15,698 bases of DNA from Selenomonas sp. (GCF_022771645.1 NZ_JALFCU010000084.1:1-15698), one strand, 5' to 3'. Positions 8,520 through 14,922 are shown, counted from the stretch's first letter. The notes: generated from the letters alone by a model not told the origin. Made by a program: numbers and translations.

Positions 8520-9113
8520 TCACTTTTCGAGCTGCTGCTGGAGATACTTCTGGATCATGTCGTCATACGCCGCCGTGTGCGCAAACGCTTCCTGTGCGAG
8601 CACCATGCGCGTATGGTCGTCGACTTCGCCCGTCTCTTTGACTTGCTTTGCGATGTCGGCGTAGCGGTCCGGGTTCGTGACGATTGTGACGAACTTGAAG
8701 TTTTTCGCCGCTGCGCGCACCATGGCCGGGCCGCCGATGTCGATGTTCTCGATGGCCTCAGCGAGCGTGACGCCCGGCTTCGCGATCGTCTCTTTGAACG
8801 GATAGAGGTTCACGGCAACGAGGTCGATGCCCGTGATCTTGTGCTCCTGCATCTCGCGGACGTGCTCTGGGTTGTCGCGCACGGCGAGGATGCCGCCGTG
8901 GATGTACGGGTTCAGCGTCTTGACGCGGCCGTCCATGATCTCAGGGAAGCCCGTGACATCGCTGACGTACGTGACGGGGATGCCCGCGTCCTTGATGGCC
9001 TTCATCGTGCCGCCCGTCGAGACGATCTCGACACCGGCCTCGTGCAGCGCACGAGCGAACTCGACAACACCGGCTTTGTTCGATACGCTCACGAGAGCGC
9101 GTTTGATTTTCAT
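8520..9113 (-). CDS. purH: Stand-alone IMP cyclohydrolase (N-terminal half of PurH only)
   Basis: Closes FAICAR to IMP, the last step of de novo purine synthesis. The protein is only 197 residues and ends normally after the cyclohydrolase (MGS-like) domain; the roughly 300-residue AICAR transformylase domain of ordinary bifunctional PurH is absent. Residues matching the avian ATIC cyclohydrolase site are present: Arg63 and Lys65 in DGRVKTL, Tyr104 in NLYPF, Asp125 in NIDIGG and Lys137 in AAAKNF. The usual LHPK/LHP segment reads LNPYIHGG, so the His is Asn68. AGGAGG lies 10 bases upstream of the ATG. The next gene, purD, starts 8 bases after the stop, and no transformylase remnant lies between, so this is a true short gene and not a truncation. 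The symbol purH fits only the first half of that gene. Confidence 0.94.
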   Translation of the reverse strand: MKIKRALVSVSNKAGVVEFARALHEAGVEIVSTGGTMKAIKDAGIPVTYVSDVTGFPEIMDGRVKTLNPYIHGGILAVRDNPEHVREMQEHKITGIDLVAVNLYPFKETIAKPGVTLAEAIENIDIGGPAMVRAAAKNFKFVTIVTNPDRYADIAKQVKETGEVDDHTRMVLAQEAFAHTAAYDDMIQKYLQQQLEK

Positions 9114-9132
9114 GGAATGCGTTCCTCCTAAA

Positions 9133-9753
9133 TTATTTGTCAATGCGGACATGGCGGCCTTCGATGTGCAGCCGCCCTTCGCAATACCATTCGATGACCT
9201 GCGGGTACAGTTTGTGTTCCTGCTCGAGCACACGAGCGCCGAGCGTGTCCTCCGTGTCGTCATCGAGCACGGGCACGGCGGCCTGTGCAATGATGGGGCC
9301 GCTGTCCGTGCCTTCGTCGACGAAATGAATCGTACAGCCGCTGACCTTCACGCCGTACGCGAGCACGTCGCGATGCGCATGCGCGCCGGGGAAGCTCGGC
9401 AGCAGCGCCGGATGGATGTTGAGGATCCTGCCCTTGTAATGGCGCACGAAGAGCGGCGTCAGGATGCGCATGAAGCCGGCGAGCACGACGAGCGTCACGC
9501 CTTTCGCTTCGAGCTCTTTGATGAGCGCCTGCTCGAACGGCTCACGGCCGTCGTACTCCTTGCGGTTCACGCAGATGGCCGGGATGCCCGCGTTTTTCGC
9601 GCGCATGAGTGCAAACGCATCGGGATTGTCCGACAGCACGACGCCGATCGTCGCGTGGAGTTCGCCACGCTCCACGGCATCAATGATGGACTGGAGGTCT
9701 GTGCCGCGCCCCGACGCGAGCACGCCGAGGACTTGCTGTTTCGCCTCAGCCAT
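9133..9753 (-). CDS. purN: Phosphoribosylglycinamide formyltransferase (folate-dependent GAR transformylase)
   Basis: Transfers a formyl group from 10-formyltetrahydrofolate to GAR. The 206-residue protein has the N-terminal VLASGRGTDLQSI phosphate-binding loop (11-23) and the catalytic triad Asn112 and His114 in NIHPALLPSFPGAHA, and Asp150 in VDEGTDSGP. Length and the conserved AGFMRIL segment (92-98) are typical. The ATG at 9753 lies inside the end of purM, an 8-base overlap, with only a weak AAAGGCGG Shine-Dalgarno site, so translational coupling to purM is likely. It is followed after 19 bases by the cyclohydrolase gene. Confidence 0.97.
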   Translation of the reverse strand: MAEAKQQVLGVLASGRGTDLQSIIDAVERGELHATIGVVLSDNPDAFALMRAKNAGIPAICVNRKEYDGREPFEQALIKELEAKGVTLVVLAGFMRILTPLFVRHYKGRILNIHPALLPSFPGAHAHRDVLAYGVKVSGCTIHFVDEGTDSGPIIAQAAVPVLDDDTEDTLGARVLEQEHKLYPQVIEWYCEGRLHIEGRHVRIDK

Positions 9754-10798
9754 GGAACACGCCGCCTTTGATCGTCACGTCATGGTTGCCGCGCACGACG
9801 CGGCCGATCTCGTAGACCGTCTCGCCGTCCGCTTCGAGCTTCGCCTTCATCTTCACGGCCTCGTCCTTCGACGCGATGAGGATCATGCCGATGCCCATGT
9901 TGAACGTGCGGTACATTTCCTTCCACTCGACGTTGCCCCATTTCTGCAGCAGCGCGAAAATCGGCGGCATCGCCCATGCGTCGTCGTTGATCTCGACGGC
10001 GAGATCGTCGGGCAGCGCGCGCGGGATGTTGTCGTAGAAGCCGCCGCCCGTCACGTGCACCATGCCATGGATATCATAGCTTTCGATCAGCGGCAGGCAG
10101 ACTTTCGGATAGAGGCGCGTCGGCGTCAGCAGTGCTTCGCCGATCGTCGTGCCGAGCTCGTCAATATATTCGTCGCCCTTCATGCCCTGGCGCTCGAGGA
10201 CGATCTTGCGCACGAGCGAGAAGCCGTTCGAGTGGACGCCCGTCGACGGCAGGCCGAGCAGGACGTCGCCCTCCTGCACTTTTTCCGCCGTGATGATTTT
10301 CGATTTTTCCACGACGCCGACGGAAAAGCCTGCGATGTCGTATTCGCCATCGGGATAGAAGCCCGCCATCTCGGCCGTCTCGCCGCCGATGAGTGCGCAT
10401 CCCGATTCCTTGCAGGCGTTCGCGACGCCTTTGACGACGGCCGCGACCTGCTCGGGGTCGAGCTTCCCGACGGCGAGGTAATCGAGGAAGAACAGCGGCT
10501 CCGCGCCCTGCACGAGGATATCGTTGACGCACATGGCGACGGCATCCTGGCCGACCGTATCATGCTTGCCAAGGAGGAACGCGATCTTGAGCTTCGTGCC
10601 GACGCCGTCCGTGCCGGAGACGAGCACCGGCTCTTTGTATTTGCCGGCGTTCAGCGCGAACAGGCCGCCGAAGCCGCCGAGGTCGCCGAGCACTTCCGGG
10701 CGGTACGTCGCGCGCACGCTGTCCTTGATGAGCTTGACGGAGTAGTTGCCCGCGTCGATGTTGACGCCCGCATCCTTATAGGTGAGTTTTTCTGCCAT
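9746..10798 (-). CDS. purM: Phosphoribosylformylglycinamidine cyclo-ligase (AIR synthetase)
   Basis: Closes FGAM to AIR with ATP. The 350-residue protein shows the family's opening YKDAGVNIDAGN (7-18), the ATP-binding loop SGTDGVGTKL (61-70), CVNDILVQGAEPLFFLDY (90-107), GGETAEM (138-144), the later GVHSNGFSLVR segment and HVTGGGFYDNIPR. The ATG at 10798 is chosen because GGGAGGA (10811-10817) lies 12 bases upstream and because the family N-terminus starts here. An in-frame ATG at 10819 has no Shine-Dalgarno site. The purL, purQ and purS genes that make its substrate are not in this window. Confidence 0.97.
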   Translation of the reverse strand: MAEKLTYKDAGVNIDAGNYSVKLIKDSVRATYRPEVLGDLGGFGGLFALNAGKYKEPVLVSGTDGVGTKLKIAFLLGKHDTVGQDAVAMCVNDILVQGAEPLFFLDYLAVGKLDPEQVAAVVKGVANACKESGCALIGGETAEMAGFYPDGEYDIAGFSVGVVEKSKIITAEKVQEGDVLLGLPSTGVHSNGFSLVRKIVLERQGMKGDEYIDELGTTIGEALLTPTRLYPKVCLPLIESYDIHGMVHVTGGGFYDNIPRALPDDLAVEINDDAWAMPPIFALLQKWGNVEWKEMYRTFNMGIGMILIASKDEAVKMKAKLEADGETVYEIGRVVRGNHDVTIKGGVFHG

Positions 10799-10822
10799 TT
10801 GTTCTGTGATTCCTCCCATAGC

Positions 10823-10834
10823 GCCGCAAGCGGC
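10823..10834. repeat. Small GC-rich hairpin between purF and purM
   Basis: GCCGC-AA-GCGGC forms a 5-bp stem in the 64-base gap between the purF stop and the purM start, just before the purM Shine-Dalgarno site. There is no T-tract, so it is not a terminator. It could stabilise an RNA end or affect purM translation. Confidence 0.3.
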
Positions 10835-10862
10835 ATAAGGCTAAAGCGCCAAGTGTCTGCTA

Positions 10863-12296
10863 TCAGCACTTGCGCTGCTCGAACACGTATTTGCTGTCGC
10901 CCTGCGGCCGTTCGCCCTGCGCGACGGGGTATGCCTGGTTGAAGCACGCATAACACATCTCGTCGGCCGGCACCTTGCTCACGGATTTCATGAGGCCTTC
11001 GAGGCTCAGGAAATGCAGTCCGTCCGCGCCGATGTACTCACGGATCTCCTCGACCGTCTTCGTCGCGGCGATGAGCTCCTTGCGCACGCTCGTGTCGATG
11101 CCGTAGTAGCACGGATAACCGATGGGGGGAGAGCTCACGCACATGTAGACAGCCTTCGCGCCGGCGTTCCTGAGCATCTTCACGATCTTGCCGCTCGTCG
11201 TGCCGCGCACGATGGAGTCGTCGACCATGATGACGCGCTTGCCCTCGACGACGGAGCGGATCGGGTTGAGCTTCAGCTTGACGGCCGTGTCGCGCGCCTT
11301 CTGCGTCGGCTGGATGAACGTGCGGCCGATGTAGCGGTTCTTGATGAGCCCTTCGACGAACGGCAGTCCCGCCTCGTACGCGTAGCCCGTCGCCGCCGTC
11401 GTGCCGGAGTCCGGCACGGAGATGACGATGTCGCCTTCGAACTGCGCCTCGCGCGCGAGGATGCGCCCCATCTCGAAGCGCGCCTCGTGCACGCTCTGCC
11501 CGTCGATGACGGAATCGGGACGCGCGAAGTAAATGTACTCGAAAATGCAGGACGCGAGCTTTTCGCTCTTCCCGAACGTGTACGAATGCAGCCCGCCGTC
11601 GTCGATGACGACCATCTCGCCTGGCTTCACATCGCGCACAAATTCGGCGCCGTTGACGTCGAGGCCGCACGTCTCGGACGAAAGGATCCACGTGCCGTCG
11701 TCGAGCTTGCCGATGCAGAGCGGGCGGAAGCCGTGCGGATCGCGCGCGCCGATGAGCTTGTCCTCCGTCATGATGGTCAGGCAGTACGCGCCCCGGATTT
11801 TCTGGAGGCTCTCGATGATTTTTTCCTCGATCGTCTCCTTGCGCGACCGCGCGATGAGATTCACGAAAACCTCGGAATCAATCGACGTCTGGAAAATCGT
11901 GCCCGCCTGCTCGAGCTCGTGGCGGATGTCCGCCGCGTTCGTCAGGTTGCCGTTGTGCGCGAGCGCGATCTTGCCGCCCGCGTAATTCACCATGAGCGGC
12001 TGCGTGTTCGCGAGCAGGCTCGAACCCGTCGTCGAATAGCGCACATGGCCGATGGCGATGTACTGGTTTTCCATGTGCGGCAGCTGGTGGCGGAAGACTT
12101 CGTTCACGAGGCCCATGCCGCGCGTCACGTCCATCCAAGCGCCGTCCGTCAGCGCGATGCCCGCGCTCTCCTGGCCGCGGTGCTGCAAAGCGTACAGGCC
12201 GAAATACGTCATTTCGGAGACGTTTTCATTCTCCGACCGCGAGTATACGCCGTAGACGCCGCACTCCTCTTTCCATTTGCTTTCGATTTCACTCAT
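10863..12296 (-). CDS. purF: Amidophosphoribosyltransferase
   Basis: Makes phosphoribosylamine from PRPP and glutamine, the first committed purine step. The 477-residue protein is of the Bacillus type. An 11-residue propeptide (MSEIESKWKEE) precedes the catalytic Cys12 of CGVYG. The Ntn glutaminase domain includes HRGQESAGIA (39-48) and RYSTTG (86-91). The PRPP loop VIMVDDSIVRGTT is at 355-367. Four cysteines at 250, 396, 448 and 451 match the 4Fe-4S ligands of B. subtilis PurF, whose cluster makes the enzyme oxygen-sensitive. ATG 12296 is preferred because it gives the same propeptide length as B. subtilis; a GTG at 12299 is closer to the ideal distance from the AGGAG site upstream. The protein ends in a cysteine. 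Confidence 0.97.
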   Translation of the reverse strand: MSEIESKWKEECGVYGVYSRSENENVSEMTYFGLYALQHRGQESAGIALTDGAWMDVTRGMGLVNEVFRHQLPHMENQYIAIGHVRYSTTGSSLLANTQPLMVNYAGGKIALAHNGNLTNAADIRHELEQAGTIFQTSIDSEVFVNLIARSRKETIEEKIIESLQKIRGAYCLTIMTEDKLIGARDPHGFRPLCIGKLDDGTWILSSETCGLDVNGAEFVRDVKPGEMVVIDDGGLHSYTFGKSEKLASCIFEYIYFARPDSVIDGQSVHEARFEMGRILAREAQFEGDIVISVPDSGTTAATGYAYEAGLPFVEGLIKNRYIGRTFIQPTQKARDTAVKLKLNPIRSVVEGKRVIMVDDSIVRGTTSGKIVKMLRNAGAKAVYMCVSSPPIGYPCYYGIDTSVRKELIAATKTVEEIREYIGADGLHFLSLEGLMKSVSKVPADEMCYACFNQAYPVAQGERPQGDSKYVFEQRKC

Positions 12297-12345
12297 CACT
12301 GATGTTTTGCTCCTGTGCTCCTTTGTCTCAAAAAAGTTGACAGCC

Positions 12346-12831
12346 TCACAGCTGCGCCTTGACGCGCGCTGCCTTCTTGTCGACGCCCTGGATCATCTCC
12401 GCGCGGTAGTCGACGAGCTTCTTCGCGAGCTCCTTGTCCGACACGGCGAACACCTGCACGGCGAAGAGCGCGGCGTTCTTCGCTCCGTTGATCGCCATCG
12501 TCGCGACCGGCACGCCCGACGGCATCTGCACCGTCGACAGCAGCGAGTCCATGCCGTTCAGCGACGTCGAGCTGATCGGCACGCCGATGACCGGCAGCGT
12601 CGTGTAGCTCGCGACGACGCCCGCGAGATGCGCCGCGCCGCCAGCGCCGACGATGAATGCGCCGACGCCCTTGCCCGGCGCCTCCATGACGAAATCGCGC
12701 ACTTTCGCCGGCGTGCGATGCGCCGACGCGACCTCGACCTCGGACTCGATGCCGAACGACTTCAGCGTCTCGACCGCCGGGCGCATGAGATTCCAATCGG
12801 AGTCGCTTCCCATGAGCACTGCTACTTTCAT
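12346..12831 (-). CDS. purE: N5-carboxyaminoimidazole ribonucleotide mutase (class I PurE)
   Basis: Rearranges N5-CAIR to CAIR and is the first gene of the operon. The 161-residue protein carries MGSDSDW (7-13), the active-site SAHRTP (36-41, His38), GAGGAAHLAGV (62-72, His68) and GMDSLLSTVQMP (93-104). Together with its length these mark class I, the mutase that normally needs PurK, rather than class II, which uses CO2 directly. No purK is seen here. GGGGAGG lies 10 bases upstream of ATG 12831. The 49-base gap before purF contains the purF Shine-Dalgarno site and no terminator. Confidence 0.97.
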   Translation of the reverse strand: MKVAVLMGSDSDWNLMRPAVETLKSFGIESEVEVASAHRTPAKVRDFVMEAPGKGVGAFIVGAGGAAHLAGVVASYTTLPVIGVPISSTSLNGMDSLLSTVQMPSGVPVATMAINGAKNAALFAVQVFAVSDKELAKKLVDYRAEMIQGVDKKAARVKAQL

Positions 12832-12885
12832 GAACGATCATCCTCCCCGTACACAAATACAACGTGTCGAAAAAATCACAGTTCC

Positions 12886-12914
12886 ATCATAGCGGCAAAC
12901 GCTTTGCGTGTCAA
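12886..12914 (-). promoter_or_regulatory. Promoter of the purine operon
   Basis: On the minus strand a perfect TTGACA (12909-12914) and TATGAT (12886-12891) are 17 bases apart. Transcription should start near 12879, leaving a leader of about 48 bases, too short for a purine riboswitch; regulation is more likely at the promoter. Confidence 0.85.
12895..12907. promoter_or_regulatory. Dyad inside the pur promoter spacer, possible operator
   Basis: GCAAA-CGC-TTTGC has perfect 5-base arms and lies between the -35 and -10 boxes. The arms and central CG recall the E. coli PurR (LacI-family) box ACGCAAACGTTTGCGT, but the centre is one base longer, so it is not a standard match. Its place is ideal for a repressor. 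Confidence 0.45.
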
Positions 12915-12915
12915 T

Positions 12916-12954
12916 AAAAAGAGACACGTGTCCTTGCCAAAAGACACGTGCCTC
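12916..12954 (-). terminator. Terminator of the DeoR-family regulator gene
   Basis: A 12-bp stem (12921-12932 with 12943-12954, one G-T pair) and a 10-base loop are followed on the minus strand by TTTTT. Both arms contain CACGTG. The T-tract ends two bases before the -35 box of the purine promoter. Confidence 0.9.
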
Positions 12955-12998
12955 GTTCCTTGCTCCGAATAAAATTTCAACGCTCGCAAAAAATCGCG

Positions 12999-13760
12999 TC
13001 ACACCTGCACGACCTCGATGCCGAGCCGTGCGGCCTTCTTCAAAAATTCTGCGTCCGCGAGCTTGTCCGTCACGATGCCGTCGACGTCCTTCAGGTCGCA
13101 GACGTGGAGGAACGACGAGCCGCCGATCTTCGTGTGGTCGAGCGCGAGGATCGTCTTGCGTGCGCGCTCGATGAGCGCTTTCTTCAGCGCCTGCTCGTAA
13201 AACACGGCGCTCATGACGCCGTCCTCCGCGTCGACGGCCGTCACGCCGAGGAACGCGATATCGATGCGGAATTCGGAAATCTCTCGTTGCGCAAGGTCGC
13301 CGAAAAAACCTTTCGCGCTCGGCTCGTAAATGCCGGAAATCGAAATGAGCTGGATGTTCTTCGCATGCGCGAGGATGTTGAGCACCGGCAGAGAATGCGA
13401 CAGCACGGCGATGTTCTGCTTTTTCAGCAGCGCGTCCGCGATCTCGACCGTCGTCGAACCGTTGTCGAGATAGACAGCGCTGCCTTCCGGGATGCGGCTC
13501 GCACAATATTCCGCGATCGCGCTCTTCTCCTTGCGCATCTGCTTCTCGCGCGCCGCGAGCGATGGGATGTAGGCACTCCCCTCGTTGTACACCGCGCCGC
13601 CCTGCACGAGCGTCACGATATCGTCATCCGCCAGCCGCCTGAGGTCGCGGCGGATCGTCATCGTCGACGCGCCCGTCTCCGCCGCGAGCCCCTCGATCGT
13701 CACGCGCCGCTTTTGCGTGAGCTCTTGCAATACCCGGTTCCTGCGATCCTTCGTCTTCAA
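12999..13760 (-). CDS. DeoR-family transcriptional regulator
   Basis: A repressor-type regulator that usually responds to a sugar phosphate or related metabolite. With the start at 13760 it has 253 residues. The N-terminal helix-turn-helix (about 5-55) includes VTIEGLAAETGASTMTIRRDL (20-40), and the C-terminal DeoRC domain (about 75-235) keeps DNGSTT (99-104), SGIYEPSAKGFFG (142-154), AFLGVTAVD (169-177) and LALDHTKIG (205-213). The start is uncertain. TTG 13760 has a GGGGG stretch 7 bases upstream and gives MKTKDRRNRVLQ, the usual family opening; TTG 13778 is also in frame. No sugar-metabolism gene is next to it, so its target cannot be guessed. A terminator isolates it from the purine operon, and there is no evidence that it controls it. 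Confidence 0.93.
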   Translation of the reverse strand: MKTKDRRNRVLQELTQKRRVTIEGLAAETGASTMTIRRDLRRLADDDIVTLVQGGAVYNEGSAYIPSLAAREKQMRKEKSAIAEYCASRIPEGSAVYLDNGSTTVEIADALLKKQNIAVLSHSLPVLNILAHAKNIQLISISGIYEPSAKGFFGDLAQREISEFRIDIAFLGVTAVDAEDGVMSAVFYEQALKKALIERARKTILALDHTKIGGSSFLHVCDLKDVDGIVTDKLADAEFLKKAARLGIEVVQV

Positions 13761-13819
13761 AATCTTACCCCCATCCAAAAGTCCCCGTGTTAAGGATGTG
13801 TAAAGTTGTTATCCCTGCG

Positions 13820-13855
13820 TGTGAATTTCACAATTTCATCGATACTATTTCACAA
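13820..13855. promoter_or_regulatory. Repeated ATTTCACA half-sites upstream of the DeoR-family gene
   Basis: TGTGAATTTCACA (13820-13832) is a perfect 6-1-6 palindrome. Its half ATTTCACAA recurs at 13847-13855, 22 bases on, about two helical turns, with a partial copy ATTTCA at 13833. DeoR-type regulators often bind such repeats near their own promoters. I do not see a convincing -35/-10 pair here. Confidence 0.4.
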
Positions 13856-13880
13856 AAATCGCGAAAAACCTTCTTTTCGC
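13854..13880 (-). terminator. Weak AT-rich hairpin with T-tract
   Basis: A perfect 7-bp inverted repeat, GCGAAAA/TTTTCGC (13861-13867 with 13874-13880), is followed on the minus strand by GATTTTTG. It could stop minus-strand read-through before the DeoR-family gene. The stem is AT-rich and no minus-strand gene ends nearby, so this is tentative. Confidence 0.3.
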
Positions 13881-13902
13881 CGAAAAAAGTCCCAGAAAAT
13901 GC

Positions 13903-13931
13903 TTGATGAAGGTGGCTGCCGTCGCTAAAAT
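13903..13931 (+). promoter_or_regulatory. Plus-strand promoter of the candidate structured RNA
   Basis: TTGATG (13903-13908) and TAAAAT (13926-13931) are 17 bases apart on the plus strand. No protein gene in the window is on this strand, and a terminator lies about 255 bases downstream. Transcription would start near 13938. Confidence 0.55.
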
Positions 13932-13937
13932 AGGACT

Positions 13938-14192
13938 CGTCAAAGGGAAATCATGACACGCCACGACAGCACGCGATGCTGGCCCCCTCCTCATCGCGCG
14001 CGTGGTGTTGTCGATCCTCCAACCCCCTGAAACTTTTGATTCTATTGTGTGTGAGAATCTAATCCGCCTTCAGCATAGCAAAATCAAGCGCTTAACGCAA
14101 TGGCAAATCCCCTTTGCCGCCATTTTGCCGCCGCGAATGGTTTTGTCGCTGAAGGTCACGAAAAGCCCGACCGTTTTTGGCCGGGCTTTTCG
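13938..14192 (+). ncRNA. Candidate structured non-coding RNA with C-rich loops
   Basis: This is about 255 bases between a plus-strand promoter and a terminator, with no credible reading frame. Hairpin 1 (13955-14012) has an 11-bp stem (one bulge, one wobble), an internal loop, a perfect 7-bp stem and a 13-base loop holding CCCCCTCCT. Hairpin 2 (14038-14059) is GATTCT/AGAATC. Domain 3 is closed by CCTTCAGC/GCTGAAGG (14067-14074 with 14148-14155) and CAAAA/TTTTG (14079-14083 with 14141-14145). It encloses GGCAAA-TCCCC-TTTGCC (14102-14118) and CCATT/AATGG (14120-14140). The terminator follows. I see no tmRNA, RNase P, SRP or T-box signatures; a diverged 6S RNA is not excluded. The C-rich loops recall Shine-Dalgarno-targeting sRNAs such as RsaE. 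Confidence 0.55.
14159..14192 (+). terminator. Terminator, usable in both directions
   Basis: A 14-bp stem (14159-14172 with 14179-14192, one mismatch) has a 6-base loop and the AAAAGCCCG...CGGGCTTTT form typical of intrinsic terminators. T-runs of four occur on both strands. It ends the candidate plus-strand RNA and could also stop transcription coming from the Rpn remnant on the minus strand. Confidence 0.8.
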
Positions 14193-14283
14193 CGTACAGA
14201 AAACACAGCAACATCGTTATAAATATCGGCAAACACTACCAAACGTCACGCTGTCTACGCGACCGTCTTCTCGAGCACGGTCT

Positions 14284-14545
14284 TCACGACGTACACCGCG
14301 CCCTGCCCTTCTCATGAATTTCTTCCATAATCCTGCACATTATCCTCACCTTATGTTCGTCTGACTTCGCTCTCCGTGATGAAAATCACGACGGTCGGCG
14401 GCAGCTGCCACCATTTCTTGCCCTACTCCACATTCATCGTATCGAGGAGCGACGCATGGAAGCGCGCCCGCCGCGGGTCTGCACCGTTGTCTTTCCGCTG
14501 GACTTCGATGTTATACTCCGTGCCGTCCGCATCCACCGCGAAGTC
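14284..14545 (-). pseudogene. Remnant of an Rpn-family PD-(D/E)XK nuclease/putative transposase
   Basis: Three blocks of one family occur in order. Block 1 (14426-14545), FAVDADGTEYNIEVQR then DPRRARFHASLLDT, has the nuclease-core E-x-Q motif and is fused in frame to the upstream gene. Block 2 (14363-14422), KKWWQLPPTVVIFITESEV, continues in the same frame after a TAG at 14423-14425. Block 3 (14284-14340), MCRIMEEIHEKGRAR, is in another frame and belongs near the family's C-terminus. The N-terminal part and about 100 residues between blocks 2 and 3 are missing. Family members of about 300 residues (PD-(D/E)XK nuclease family transposase) are often multicopy. Identification is from recognised motifs; the loss of frame and internal deletion are seen directly. 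Confidence 0.7.
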
Positions 14546-14908
14546 GGGGCAAGTGCAGATGACCTTGCCCGTTCCAACGCCTTTCAGATCCTTGCAGTAC
14601 AACGCACCAGCAGAAGCCTCGAAGGCTTTCATGAGCCCGCGCGAGAGTTTCATCGTCGCCGGTTTCGCGTTCGGCTGCGCGAGATTCCGCGTGCTGCTCC
14701 AGAGCCCGCCGAGCATGATCGTTCCCATGAGCGCGCCGCACACGCCGACCATCGTCCCCTGGCTCGCGCCATATTCTTCGTTCGCCGCAAAGAGCACGTC
14801 CACCGGTACCTCCGTCTTGTCCGCACATGCGCATGCCACGGACTGTGCGCAGTTGTATCCGCGCTCATGCAGTTCTCTTGCCTTATCGAGACGTTCTTCT
14901 TTTGTCAT
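14423..14908 (-). CDS. C_GCAxxG_C_C family protein fused to an Rpn fragment
   Basis: Residues 1 to about 122 are a C_GCAxxG_C_C family protein, a small Cys-rich family of unknown but probably redox or metal-related function. They show GYNCAQSVACACA, TMVGVCGALMGTIMLGGL, GALYCKDLKG and VICTCPD. All its cysteines up to CTC are present; the family's closing Cys-rich end is missing. From about base 14545 onward the frame runs into FAVDADGTEYNIEVQRKD, which belongs to the Rpn nuclease remnant, until a TAG at 14423. The 161-residue product is thus a chimera. GGAGG lies 8 bases before ATG 14908. An in-frame ATG at 14923 overlaps the stop of the preceding CBS gene (TAATG) and is the alternative start. 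Whether it is expressed and functional is unknown. Confidence 0.75.
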   Translation of the reverse strand: MTKEERLDKARELHERGYNCAQSVACACADKTEVPVDVLFAANEEYGASQGTMVGVCGALMGTIMLGGLWSSTRNLAQPNAKPATMKLSRGLMKAFEASAGALYCKDLKGVGTGKVICTCPDFAVDADGTEYNIEVQRKDNGADPRRARFHASLLDTMNVE

Positions 14909-14922
14909 CATGACCGCCTCCA

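Noticed and set aside
12832..12885. Purine riboswitch or PurR-type leader before purE
   Set aside because: The leader is only about 48 bases, with no three-helix purine aptamer and no antiterminator/terminator pair.
12921..12954. Repeated CACGTG as a regulator-binding direct repeat
   Set aside because: The two copies are simply the arms of an intrinsic terminator, being self-complementary and followed by a T-tract.
13882..13945. Minus-strand terminator AGTCC...GGGACTTTTTT ending a minus-strand RNA
   Set aside because: The stem would be only 5 bp with a loop of over 30 bases. The plus-strand reading has a better promoter, better stems and a stronger terminator.
13955..14012. tRNA or tRNA-Sec gene
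   Set aside because: The long hairpin has no T-loop GTTCGANTC motif, no CCA end and no cloverleaf. No tRNA or rRNA gene was seen elsewhere in the window.
14002..14364. Plus-strand frame of 120 codons in the gap beyond the DeoR-family gene
   Set aside because: It starts at GTG inside hairpin 1, has no Shine-Dalgarno site, and reads through an intrinsic terminator and across the Rpn remnant. The product resembles no protein family I know.
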